Below, one piece after another: positions 51,942 through 59,963 of a stretch of 64,000 bases of DNA. Origin of the DNA: Mycobacterium syngnathidarum (GTDB taxonomy: Bacteria > Actinomycetota > Actinomycetes > Mycobacteriales > Mycobacteriaceae); the NCBI RefSeq assembly GCF_001942625.1, contig NZ_MLCL01000032.1:62001-126000 (forward strand), read 5' to 3'. The notes beneath the pieces are model-generated. The model searched no databases. It saw nothing but the letters and a program-made list of their open reading frames with translations, and was not told where the DNA came from. The translations under genes and the position numbers were made by a program. How positions within the stretch are numbered: position 1 is the stretch's first letter; every line of letters begins with the position of its first letter.

Positions 51942-53580
51942 TCACCTTCTCCTGGAGTTGGCGACGGTCGATCTTGCCGGTGCTGTTGCGCGGCAACTCA
52001 TCGAGCACGGTGATCTCCCGCGGCACTTTGTAATTGGCGAGGTTCTCCCGAACGTGCGCCTTGAGCACGTCGGGGGTGGTTGTGCCGGCGAGCACCACGA
52101 ACGCGGCGAGACGCTGCCCGTACTGCGCGTCGTCGACGCCGATCACGGCGGCTTCCGCGACATCGGGATGGCCGGCCAACACCTTCTCCACCTCGATCGG
52201 GTATACGTTCTCACCGCCGGAGACGATCATCTCGTCGTCCCGGCCCACCACGAACAACCGCCCGGCCTCGTCCAGGTAGCCCACATCTCCCGAGGACATG
52301 AAGCCCTCGTGGAAGTCCTTGTTGCTGCCCGAGGTGTAGCCGTCGAACTGGGTCGAGTTGCGCACGTAGATGGTGCCCACCTCGGTGGTGGGCACCTGGC
52401 GGAACTCGCTGTCGAGGATGCGAATCTCGGTGCCCTCGGCGGGTTTCCCCGCGGTGTCGGGCGCGGCGCGCAGATCGGCCGGGGTCGCCGTGGCGATCAT
52501 GCCGGCCTCGGTGGCGTTGTAATTGTTGTAGATGATGTCGCCGAAGCGATCCATGAAGGCGGTGACGACGTCGGGTCGCATGCGCGATCCGGAGGCCGCG
52601 GCGAACCGCAACGTGCGCCCGTCGTAGCGGTCCAGCACGTTCTCGGGCAGTTCCATGATCCGGTCGAACATCACCGGCACCACGCACAGTCCTTTGGCCC
52701 GGTGGCGGTCCACGAGCTCGAGCGTGGCCTCGGGGTCGAACTTGCGCCGGGTGACGATGGTGCACGCCATGGACGCCGCGAAGGCCAGCTGGGAGAAGCC
52801 CCAGGCGTGGAACATCGGCGCCACGATCACCACCCGCTCCTCCGTGTGCCACGGGGTGCGGTCCAGGATCGACTTCAGCACCTCGGGGCCACCGCCGGAA
52901 TGCTTGGCGCCCTTGGGGGTTCCGGTGGTGCCCGAGGTCAGCAAGATGACTTTGCTCTTCTCACCGCCCCGGTGTGGCTCCTGGCCGCGGTGCTGCTCGA
53001 CGAGCTTGGCCACGGTGACATCGTGGATGTTGGTGTCGGTCCAGGCCACGATCCGCGCGGCGTCGGGCCGGTCCGCGAGTGCCTGATCGAGAGTGCCGCT
53101 GAACTCTTCGTCGTAGATGACCGCACTGGTCTTGCCGTCGGTTTCACGTACCAAGACCTCGGCCAGCGCCGGTGCCGCGAACGAGGTGTTGAGCAGCAGC
53201 ACATCGGCGCCGATGCGGTTCGCGGCGATCAGCGACAGCACGAAGCCGCGGTGGTTGCGGGCCATGATGCCGAGCACTTTCGGCGTGCCACCGGGCAGCG
53301 TCTGCAGGCCGGCGGCCAGCGCGTCGGCCTGCTGGTCCACCTGTTGCCAGGTCAGTGTGCCGAGTTCATCGACCAGGCCGGGCCGGTTCGGGCAGCGCTG
53401 CGCGGAGGCCGCGAAACCCGAAGTGACGCTCATGTTCTCGCGCGCCATGGCGGTGGCGATGCGCAGGTACTTGTCCGGGCGCATCGCTGTGATGATCCCG
53501 GCCCGGCGCATGGTGGTGACCAGGCCGACGGTGTCGTTGACGCGGTCCAGTGGTCCGGTCAGGAGATCGAGCGGATTCAC
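51934..53580 (-). CDS. fadD12: Fatty-acyl-CoA/AMP ligase (FadD12-like)
   Basis: 548 residues, ANL superfamily: P-loop LLTSGTTGTPKGAKHS, YNNYNATEAGM (A5), SGDVGYLDEAGRLFVVGRDDEMIVSGGENVYP (A7-A8) and the C-terminal lysine in NSTGKIDRRQL. It activates a carboxylic acid as an adenylate and transfers it to CoA. It lies 6 bp after the acyltransferase gene and overlaps lipO. A KstR-consensus site precedes the operon, suggesting use during sterol or sterol-side-chain growth. Confidence 0.88.
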   Translation of the reverse strand: MNPLDLLTGPLDRVNDTVGLVTTMRRAGIITAMRPDKYLRIATAMARENMSVTSGFAASAQRCPNRPGLVDELGTLTWQQVDQQADALAAGLQTLPGGTPKVLGIMARNHRGFVLSLIAANRIGADVLLLNTSFAAPALAEVLVRETDGKTSAVIYDEEFSGTLDQALADRPDAARIVAWTDTNIHDVTVAKLVEQHRGQEPHRGGEKSKVILLTSGTTGTPKGAKHSGGGPEVLKSILDRTPWHTEERVVIVAPMFHAWGFSQLAFAASMACTIVTRRKFDPEATLELVDRHRAKGLCVVPVMFDRIMELPENVLDRYDGRTLRFAAASGSRMRPDVVTAFMDRFGDIIYNNYNATEAGMIATATPADLRAAPDTAGKPAEGTEIRILDSEFRQVPTTEVGTIYVRNSTQFDGYTSGSNKDFHEGFMSSGDVGYLDEAGRLFVVGRDDEMIVSGGENVYPIEVEKVLAGHPDVAEAAVIGVDDAQYGQRLAAFVVLAGTTTPDVLKAHVRENLANYKVPREITVLDELPRNSTGKIDRRQLQEKVNG

Positions 53581-53586
53581 CGGTGC

Positions 53587-54396
53587 TCAGCCGATCACCG
53601 GGAAGCGGCGTTCTTCGGCCAGCTCGTCCAGGGCGCGTTGCATGACACGGCGGACGTGCGCGTCGACCTCGTCGATATCCGGGTTCTCGCCGAACTCGGC
53701 GAGGATGTCGATCGGCTCGAGCGTCTTCATCACGATCTTGGCCGGCAACGGCACGTTGAGCGGCAGCACCGCCGACAGGCCGAACGGGAATCCGAATGAC
53801 ACCGGCACGATCTTGGTGCGGGCCAGCCGCGCGATCGGACCGAGCGCCTTGGCCACGCCGGTGCCGCGGGACAGGAACAGGTGCGTCTCCTGGCCGCCGA
53901 TCCCGACCATCGGCACGATCGGCACGCCGGCGTTGATGGCCGCCTTCACATACCCGGTGCGTCCGGCGAAGTCGATCTTGTTGGCCGACAAAGTCGGCCG
54001 GTACACGTCGTAGTCGCCACCCGGGAACACCACGACCACACCGCCCGAGCGCAGCGCCTCGTCGGCGTTCTCGTGGCTGGCCCGGATGAAGCCGGTCTTC
54101 TTGAAGAACGCCGCTGTCGGCCCAACCATGAGCATGTCGTGGCTGAGGGTGTACACCGGGCGCGTGTAGCCGAACTTCTCGTAGAAGCCGGTCGCGAACA
54201 CCGGGATGTCCAGCGGGAACAAGCCGCCAGAGTGGTTCGACACCACCAGAGCGCCGCCGTTGGGAAAGCTGTCCAGCCCGCGTACTTCGGCGCGGTGATA
54301 ACCCTTGATCAGCGGCCGTAAGAAGCCCATGACCTTCTCGGTCAGGCCCGGATCCCACTTGGTGATTTCGGACGGGTCGATGTCGGTCGCAGCCAC
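53587..54396 (-). CDS. Lysophospholipid-acyltransferase family protein (Rv1428c-like)
   Basis: 269 residues, PlsC-like fold. The catalytic motif reads NHSGGLFPLD, a His to Asp spacing of seven residues rather than the four of classical HX4D acyltransferases; it is shared with a mycobacterial and plant subgroup. Other features are VFPGGDYDVYRPT and VPIVPMVGIGG. It probably acylates a lysophospholipid or other polar lipid at the membrane. First gene of the operon with fadD12 and lipO; the KstR-type site lies 21 bp upstream of its start. Confidence 0.82.
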   Translation of the reverse strand: MAATDIDPSEITKWDPGLTEKVMGFLRPLIKGYHRAEVRGLDSFPNGGALVVSNHSGGLFPLDIPVFATGFYEKFGYTRPVYTLSHDMLMVGPTAAFFKKTGFIRASHENADEALRSGGVVVVFPGGDYDVYRPTLSANKIDFAGRTGYVKAAINAGVPIVPMVGIGGQETHLFLSRGTGVAKALGPIARLARTKIVPVSFGFPFGLSAVLPLNVPLPAKIVMKTLEPIDILAEFGENPDIDEVDAHVRRVMQRALDELAEERRFPVIG

Positions 54397-54416
54397 AGGG
54401 TCCCCCTGATGTGAAT

Positions 54417-54430
54417 TGGAACGTGTTCTA
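54417..54430. promoter_or_regulatory. KstR-consensus site
   Basis: TGGAACGTGTTCTA fits TNNAACNNGTTNNA, the consensus for KstR, at every fixed position. KstR is the TetR repressor of mycobacterial cholesterol catabolism. The site lies in the leader of the acyltransferase-fadD12-lipO operon and 182 bp from the divergent nat gene. The rest of the 216-bp leader shows no other clear dyad. Confidence 0.65.
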
Positions 54431-54612
54431 GTTTTGCTAGTGTACCCAGGTCGAGGCGGAAAAACCCATTTGCTTTGCGGGCCCCGCCACCTACCGTCGA
54501 GTAGCCGCAGTCCATCCTCTCAAAACCAGAGGTCAACCGGCATGGCTATGATCCGGCCGGCTGATCGGCCGACTTGACCTGAACCATTGTTGAGGCAGCA
54601 TGATCGACGGTC

Positions 54613-55452
54613 ATGGGATTTGATCTCGCCGGCTACCTGGACAGAATCGATTATCAAGGTTCGGCGTCAGCCGATCTGGACACACTGCGCGATGTCGTCG
54701 CCGCCCACGGTCGCTCGATCCCGTTCGAGAACTTGGATCCGCTCCTGGGTATCCCGGTAGCCGATCTCAGCGCGGACGTATTGACCGACAAGCTCGTCAC
54801 CCGCCGCCGCGGCGGCTACTGCTACGAGCACAACGGACTACTCGGTTACGCCCTCGACGAACTGGGCTACGGCGTCGACCGGCTGGCCGGACGGGTGGTC
54901 TGGATGAAGGAGCCCGACGCCCCGTTGCCCGCGCTCACCCACAATGTGCTGGCGGTGACGGTGCCCGGGGAGGCCGGACGCTTCCTGGTCGACGTCGGCT
55001 TCGGTGGGCAGACGCTGTCGTCGCCGATCCGGCTGCAGACCGGTGCGGTGCAGCAGACCCGCCACGAGCCCTACCGGCTGATCGAACTGGCCAGTCGCGG
55101 AGCGCCGGAGTATGAGTTGGCCGCGCAGGTGCGCGGGCAGTGGCAGCCGCTGTACCGCTTCACGACCGTGCCGCAGCCGCGGATCGACCTGGAGGTCGGA
55201 AGCTGGTATGTGTCAACGCATCCGGGCGGGATCTTCGTCGTGGGACTGACCGCTGCACTGGTCACCGACGACGCGAGGGCCAACCTGCGGGGCCGCAACC
55301 TGGCGATCCACCGTCACGATGGCACCGAGAAGATCCGATTCGACACGGCCGCACAGGTTCTCGACGCGCTCACCGAGCGGTTCGGTGTCAACCTGTCAGA
55401 TCTCGGCGGCGTTGACGTCGAGGCCCGGGTGGCGCAGGTGCTCGACAGCTGA
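54613..55452 (+). CDS. nat: Arylamine N-acetyltransferase
   Basis: 279 residues. The catalytic triad falls exactly at Cys70 (RRGGYCYEHN), His110 (LTHNVL) and Asp127 (LVDVGFGG), as in M. smegmatis NAT. It transfers acyl groups from acyl-CoA to arylamines and hydrazines such as isoniazid; in M. tuberculosis, nat lies in the sterol-ring degradation cluster and its enzyme can use propionyl-CoA. Here it is divergent from an operon with a KstR-type site, which fits a link with sterol-derived propionyl-CoA. Confidence 0.93.
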   Translation: MGFDLAGYLDRIDYQGSASADLDTLRDVVAAHGRSIPFENLDPLLGIPVADLSADVLTDKLVTRRRGGYCYEHNGLLGYALDELGYGVDRLAGRVVWMKEPDAPLPALTHNVLAVTVPGEAGRFLVDVGFGGQTLSSPIRLQTGAVQQTRHEPYRLIELASRGAPEYELAAQVRGQWQPLYRFTTVPQPRIDLEVGSWYVSTHPGGIFVVGLTAALVTDDARANLRGRNLAIHRHDGTEKIRFDTAAQVLDALTERFGVNLSDLGGVDVEARVAQVLDS

Positions 55453-55515
55453 GCACGCTCGGGTAACCACAGCAGGAAATGTCATGGTCCCGCGGTCGGT
55501 GGCCGACCATACTCG

Positions 55516-56439
55516 GTGAACGTGGAGGACCAACCGAATGGACGTGACCGGCTGCGGGAGTTGCTCGATGCCGTCGTCGACGACGAGAACGCGGGCGTCG
55601 GCGACATGGCACGCAGCAGCTTCGCCTCGGAGTTCCACTTCTCCCGGGAAGTGCGCAGGCTCACCGGGGAGCCACCGGCGGCGCTGCGCCGACGGGTCAT
55701 GCTCGAGCGGGCGGCCTGGCGGTTGCAGCAGGGGTCCGGGGTGGCCGAGGTGGCCGATTCCGAGGGATGGTCGTCGGCCGAGGTGTTCTCCCGCGCGTTC
55801 CGTCGTGCGTTCGGCGTGCCGCCGTCGCGCGCCGGCGATGTCGGTTTCCGGCTGACTGCTCCCAATGGTGTCCACTTCCATCCGCCGCAGTCGCTGTGGT
55901 GCGATTCCGGCTCGGGCGAGGAGGCCGGCCCGGATATCGCCCAGTTCATGCTCGTACACGACATCGCCGATACCGAGTACCTCATCGATGCCGCGGCTGG
56001 TCTTTCTGAACGGCAATGGGCCGAGGAGGTTTCGCCGGGTCAGGTGGTGCTGGACTGGGACGGGCCAGAACCGAGTGTCGCCGCGGTGCTCGGCGCAATC
56101 GTGTGGACCAAAGAGGTCTGGTTGGCGACCATCGAAGGCAGGGACTTCCCGTCACGCGATACCACCCGTACCGCGACAGCCGAGCAACTCGCCGCGCACC
56201 ACCACGTCATCGGAAAACGCTGGACCACAGTGATATCGGAGTATTCGGCGGCAGGCAGGCTCGGCGACACCGTGATCGACGCACTGTGTGATCCGCCGGA
56301 ATCCTTTCAGCTGTACGGGATCGTCGCGCACGTACTGACGTACTCCGCGCACCGGCGGGCACTGGTGCGCGGCATGCTGGCACGCCACGGCGTGGCACCC
56401 GACCGGGGTGACCCATTGGAATGGATGAGGAAGGACTGA
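55516..56439 (+). CDS. AraC-type HTH fused to a DinB-like domain
   Basis: 307 residues. N-terminal AraC/XylS double helix-turn-helix (about 10-105): FASEFHFSREVRRLTGEPPAALRRRV and SGVAEVADSEGWSSAEVFSRAFRRAFGVPP. The C-terminal half (about 130-300) is a DinB/YfiT-type four-helix domain with LGAIVWTKEVWLATIEGRD and IVAHVLTYSAHRRALVRGML, where His residues could bind metal. The fusion suggests the DinB part acts as a sensor or a regulator-linked enzyme. It lies 3 bp before the reductase-like gene and is probably co-transcribed with it. Confidence 0.82.
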   Translation: MNVEDQPNGRDRLRELLDAVVDDENAGVGDMARSSFASEFHFSREVRRLTGEPPAALRRRVMLERAAWRLQQGSGVAEVADSEGWSSAEVFSRAFRRAFGVPPSRAGDVGFRLTAPNGVHFHPPQSLWCDSGSGEEAGPDIAQFMLVHDIADTEYLIDAAAGLSERQWAEEVSPGQVVLDWDGPEPSVAAVLGAIVWTKEVWLATIEGRDFPSRDTTRTATAEQLAAHHHVIGKRWTTVISEYSAAGRLGDTVIDALCDPPESFQLYGIVAHVLTYSAHRRALVRGMLARHGVAPDRGDPLEWMRKD

Positions 56440-56442
56440 CCG

Positions 56443-56973
56443 GTGAAGACCGTGTACTACACCGCATCGAGCCTGGACGGTTTCATCGTCGACGCCGAGG
56501 ACAGCCTGGATTGGCTGATCTCGCGAAACATCGACCAACAGGGTCCGTTCGGCTATGACGGGTTCATCAAAACCATCGGTGCCCTGGTGATGGGGTCGTC
56601 GACTTACGAGTGGATTGTGAAGAACCAGCCCGACGAGTGGATGTACGAGCAGCCGACATGGGTGCTGACCCACCGCCAGGAGATCATCGTCGCCGGGCAT
56701 CCGGTCCAGGTGTACGCGGGCGATGTCGGCGAGCTGCACACCCGATTGGCGACGGCCGCGGCAGGCAAGGATGTCTGGGTTGTCGGCGGGGGAGACGTTG
56801 CCGCCCAGTTCGTCACGGCCGGATTGATCGACGAGATGATCGTCAGCTATGCGCCGTGCACATTGGGGGCGGGAGCGCCGGTGCTGCCGGTCCGCTCCGA
56901 GTGGGTGCTGGCCGAAACTGCGGCCAACGGTGAGTTTGTCTGTGCGCGGTGGGTCAGGGCGCCGGCCGACTGA
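56443..56973 (+). CDS. RibD/dihydrofolate-reductase-like protein
   Basis: 176 residues from GTG 56443. RibD C-terminal fold: VYYTASSLDGFIVDAEDSLDWL at the start, LVMGSSTYEWIV and VWVVGGGDVAAQFVTAGLIDEM for NADPH contact. These reductase-like proteins are of uncertain physiological role. It sits behind the AraC-DinB gene and overlaps the convergent TetR gene by 20 bp. Confidence 0.84.
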   Translation: MKTVYYTASSLDGFIVDAEDSLDWLISRNIDQQGPFGYDGFIKTIGALVMGSSTYEWIVKNQPDEWMYEQPTWVLTHRQEIIVAGHPVQVYAGDVGELHTRLATAAAGKDVWVVGGGDVAAQFVTAGLIDEMIVSYAPCTLGAGAPVLPVRSEWVLAETAANGEFVCARWVRAPAD

Positions 56974-57601
56974 CCCCGGGGAGACCGTTGCGCCGGACGA
57001 ATTCCCTTGACTTGATCAGGAATTCGAGTTGCCGAGCGACGTCGTGCAGCGGGTCGACCGACCTCGACGACCGGCACAGCACCACGGCGCCCTCCAGCGC
57101 GGCGATGCACATCACCGCCAGGGACGACGCGTCGGATTCGTCGAAACCGTCGGCAACGAAATCGGCAGTCAATGCCGCGCGCCAGCGGTCGAAGATGGCG
57201 CCGGCCGCCGCGGTGAGGTCGGGTTCTTCGTCCGGGGCGGCGATTGCCACCGCCACCACCGGGCAACCGGCGGTGAAATCGCTTCCGGTGAGCACGTGTT
57301 CCCAGAATTCGACGAATCGTTGCACGAGATTCCATGCGCTGTCGGAGGTTTCGGCACCGATGACGTCGCCGATAGTGTCCGCGGCGTATTGCAGCGCCTC
57401 CATCAGGATCTGGCGGCGGCCGCCGGGGAAGTGGTGGTACACCGAACCGCGGGGTGCGGCGCTACGGGCCAGGACTTCGTCGATCGTGACGCCTGCGGCG
57501 CCCCGCTCGCGCAACACCTCTACCGCGCTGCCGAGCATGCGGGCGCGCGTCGAGCCGCGCTTGTTCCGCGGCTTCGTGGCGGTGTCAGGCGACCCGGTCA
57601 T
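56954..57601 (-). CDS. TetR-family regulator
   Basis: 215 residues from ATG 57601; a longer frame to 57712 adds non-conserved sequence. HTH: AAGVTIDEVLARSAAPRGSVYHHFPGGRRQILMEALQYAADTIG, the LmrA/YxaF-like TetR type. The ligand domain includes GCPVVAVAIAAPDEEPDLTAAA. It is convergent with the reductase-like gene. The upstream 57,602-58,077 stretch carries an AT-rich palindrome about 270 bp away, a possible but distant target. Confidence 0.85.
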   Translation of the reverse strand: MTGSPDTATKPRNKRGSTRARMLGSAVEVLRERGAAGVTIDEVLARSAAPRGSVYHHFPGGRRQILMEALQYAADTIGDVIGAETSDSAWNLVQRFVEFWEHVLTGSDFTAGCPVVAVAIAAPDEEPDLTAAAGAIFDRWRAALTADFVADGFDESDASSLAVMCIAALEGAVVLCRSSRSVDPLHDVARQLEFLIKSREFVRRNGLPGVSRPAP

Positions 57602-57865
57602 GCAGGAATTGCGAGGAACAGCGAAGGAGCATCCGCGGGGTGAGGGTGCGCACCGGGGTATGCGGTGTGCGGACCCGACCGGTGAACCGGTGACCGGCGA
57701 GGTTGAGCTCAACGACCCACATCGCGCACCGCCCTTCTATGCGATCCACCATAGAAATGATGGAATCCTCGCATGATGTCGAGTATCCAACGAACATCCT
57801 TGTGGACAAAAGACTAGCAGGTGAACGCCTTCTGAACAGGTCGCGCCCGGCGCCGGAGGGCTGCG

Positions 57866-57895
57866 GCAAAATTATGATCATTTGCATAATTTTGC
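57866..57895. promoter_or_regulatory. AT-rich 11-bp-arm palindrome in a gene-free stretch
   Basis: GCAAAATTATG (57866-57876) and CATAATTTTGC (57885-57895) are perfect complements with an 8-bp spacer. The AT-rich core stands out sharply from GC-rich surroundings. It lies in the only gene-poor stretch above 300 bp (about 57,602-58,077), where I find no supportable gene. Possible metalloregulator or TetR operator. Confidence 0.5.
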
Positions 57896-58003
57896 TGGTC
57901 GGCGTTGGCTCCCCGCGACCCGTGGCGTCTCGATGGGGATTAAACCAAGGTGTGCAGTCCTTCGTCGAACGCCGGGCCGCCAGCTTCCAGGGCCGCTGAG
58001 TTA

Positions 58004-58073
58004 CTCGGCGCGAGCAGACACAAAATCGCACTGAGAGGTGCTCGGTAATGCGATTCTCTGTCTGCTCGCCGAG
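58004..58073 (-). terminator. Long stem-loop after the small helix-hairpin gene
   Basis: A left arm at 58004-58030 (opening CTCGGCG, then GAGCAGACA and AAATCGCA) pairs with a right arm at 58049-58073 (TGCGATT, then TGTCTGCTCG and CCGAG), with few mismatches. It begins 5 bp after the stop codon at 58078 (minus strand). It is a strong terminator or a stabilising 3' hairpin and looks like a dispersed mycobacterial hairpin family. Confidence 0.6.
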
Positions 58074-58077
58074 GAAA

Positions 58078-58299
58078 TCAGCCGGCGGACTCCAGCGCGA
58101 CCAGGGCCGCGGCCACCGCGAAGAACTTGTTGGACCCGAGCTGGCGCACGGTCTTGATGTTGAACGCCGCGGCGAGGTGCTCGGCATCGGCATCGGTGAC
58201 GCCGGCCAGGGCCGCCGGAGAGGCGTCCAGGATCTCCTTGAGCGACTTGTCCTCGTAGGCCTTGTCGAGCGACTTGGCCAGATCAACCGAAACTGCCAC
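58078..58299 (-). CDS. Small helix-hairpin-helix-like protein
   Basis: 73 residues from GTG 58299, with GAGGAGG at ideal spacing; a longer frame to 58374 lacks support. The sequence LDASPAALAGVTDADAEHLAAAFNIKTVRQLGSNKFFAVAAALV looks like a helix-hairpin-helix module of the DUF4332 or non-specific DNA/protein contact type. No catalytic residues. It is a single gene with its own ribosome site and a strong hairpin at the 3' end. Function unknown. Confidence 0.72.
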   Translation of the reverse strand: MAVSVDLAKSLDKAYEDKSLKEILDASPAALAGVTDADAEHLAAAFNIKTVRQLGSNKFFAVAAALVALESAG

Positions 58300-58377
58300 G
58301 GTGCCTCCTCGTTGTTGGGCTGCCCACCGTAGTTGCCCACCCTGAACGTGGGCTGTCGGTGCAACCTCGCCCACACG

Positions 58378-58413
58378 AAAGGCGCCTTGAAACCGCAGTC
58401 CCAGGGCGCCTTT
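58378..58413 (-). terminator. Rho-independent-type hairpin after the aldehyde dehydrogenase gene
   Basis: AAAGGCGCCTTG (58378-58389) and CAGGGCGCCTTT (58402-58413) pair at 11 of 12 positions. It lies 17 bp beyond the stop codon at 58431 on the minus strand. Confidence 0.65.
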
Positions 58414-58430
58414 ACGAGTTTCGAAGAGTT

Positions 58431-59915
58431 TTACTCCGGGGTGTAGCCGAACGGCAGCAGCACGCTCTTGGCCTGGGTGTAGGCGTCGATGCCCTCCGGG
58501 CCGTTCTCGCGGCCGATGCCTGAGTTCTTGTAGCCGCCGAACGGGGCTCCCGGATCGAAGGCGTACATGTTCACCGCGTAGGTGCCGGTACGGATCTTCG
58601 AGGCGATCTCGATGGCCTTCGGGAAGTCGGTGGTGTACACGCTGCCCGCCAGACCGTACGGCGAGTCGTTCGCGATGCGCACCGCGTCGTCCTCGTCGTC
58701 GAACGGGATCACCACGAGCACCGGCCCGAAGATCTCCTCCTGCGCGATGGTCATCGAGTTGTCGACGTCGGCGAACACCGTCGGCTGCACGAACCAGCCC
58801 GAATCCAGGCCCTCGGGACGTCCACCGCCGGCGACGATGCGCGCACCCTCCTCGACACCCTTCTTGATGTAGCCCTCGACGCGGTCTCGCTGCTTCTCCG
58901 AGATCAGCGGGCCGATCATCGAGGCCGGATCGTCGGGCAGGCCGACCGGCATTGAACTGACAGCTTCCGCAAGTTTTCCTACGATCTCGTCGTACCGCGA
59001 CCGCGGCGCCAGGATGCGGGTCTGCCCGACACAGGCCTGGCCACAGTTCATCAGGCCGGAGAACACCAGCATCGGCAGCGTGGAGTCCACATCGGCGTCT
59101 TCGAGGACGATCGCCGCGGACTTGCCGCCGAGTTCCAGCGTGCAGGGCTTGAGCTTCTCGGCGGCGATCTTGCCGATCTCCTTGCCGACACCGCTGGAGC
59201 CGGTGAAGGTGAACTTGTCCAGCTCGGGGTTGGAGGTCAGCGCGCGGCCCGTCTCGGGGCCACCCGGCACCACCGAGAGAACGCCTTCGGGCAGGCCGGC
59301 CTCGGCCAACACCTCGGCGAACAAGTTGGTGGTCAGCGGCGTCTCACCGGCCGGCTTGAGCACCACGGTGCAGCCGGCAAGCAGGGCCGGGCCCAGCTTG
59401 TTGCAGGCCAGGAAGAACGGCACGTTCCAGGCGATGACGGCGCCCACGACGCCGATCGGCTCCTTGACGACCAGGGTCTGGCCGTAGATGCCGTCGCGGA
59501 TGCCCTTCCAGTCGTACTTGTCGGCCGCGCCGGCGTAGTACTGCAGGCTCGACACGCCCGCGCCGAACTGCATCATGTCGACGATGGTCGGAGGCTGGCC
59601 GGTCTCCAGCTTCAGCAGGTGCTTGAACTCCTCGGCCCGCTCGTTGATGAGCTCGACGGCCTTGGCCAGCACGGCCTGGCGCTCCTCGGGCGACATGTGG
59701 GGCCACGGGCCCTCGTCGAAGGCTTTGCGGGCCGCAGCGCACGCGGCGTTGACGTCGGCTTCGGCGGCGAGCGGGACCTGGCCGACCTTCTCGCCGGTCG
59801 CGGGGGAGAAGACCTCGATGACCTCGGAGGTCGAGGGCTCCACCCAGTGGCCGCCGATGAACAGTTTGTCGAATTCCGTCCTTATGGCGGCTGCGCTTTG
59901 TGTCATGGCCGTCAC
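58431..59915 (-). CDS. NAD(P)-dependent aldehyde dehydrogenase (Rv0223c-like)
   Basis: 494 residues from 59915; ATG 59906 is equally good. ALDH features: VIAWNVPFFLACNKLGPALLAGC, FTFTGSSGVGKEIG, Glu in TLELGGKSA, catalytic Cys in NCGQACVGQTRIL and EEIFGPVLVV. It is similar in design to the ALDH at 39,946 but clearly a separate lineage. Position before a methyltransferase, glycosyltransferase and membrane-protein pair matches the Rv0223c-Rv0227c block of M. tuberculosis. It oxidises an aldehyde of unknown identity. A hairpin terminator follows. Confidence 0.88.
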   Translation of the reverse strand: MTAMTQSAAAIRTEFDKLFIGGHWVEPSTSEVIEVFSPATGEKVGQVPLAAEADVNAACAAARKAFDEGPWPHMSPEERQAVLAKAVELINERAEEFKHLLKLETGQPPTIVDMMQFGAGVSSLQYYAGAADKYDWKGIRDGIYGQTLVVKEPIGVVGAVIAWNVPFFLACNKLGPALLAGCTVVLKPAGETPLTTNLFAEVLAEAGLPEGVLSVVPGGPETGRALTSNPELDKFTFTGSSGVGKEIGKIAAEKLKPCTLELGGKSAAIVLEDADVDSTLPMLVFSGLMNCGQACVGQTRILAPRSRYDEIVGKLAEAVSSMPVGLPDDPASMIGPLISEKQRDRVEGYIKKGVEEGARIVAGGGRPEGLDSGWFVQPTVFADVDNSMTIAQEEIFGPVLVVIPFDDEDDAVRIANDSPYGLAGSVYTTDFPKAIEIASKIRTGTYAVNMYAFDPGAPFGGYKNSGIGRENGPEGIDAYTQAKSVLLPFGYTPE

Positions 59916-59963
59916 ATTACCTAGATTTCCCAGAAAAACGAGAACCTGTTCCAGTTGACGGTT

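Noticed and set aside
51871-53799. Plus-strand ORF of 642 codons
   Set aside because: Long because of GC-rich third positions; antisense to fadD12 and lipO, His/Gly/Val-rich with no domain.
57585-57722. 45-codon minus-strand ORF starting MWVVELNLAGHRF upstream of the TetR gene
   Set aside because: It has a plausible start and slightly gene-like composition but overlaps the TetR start, has no recognisable family and no strong ribosome site; too weak to list.
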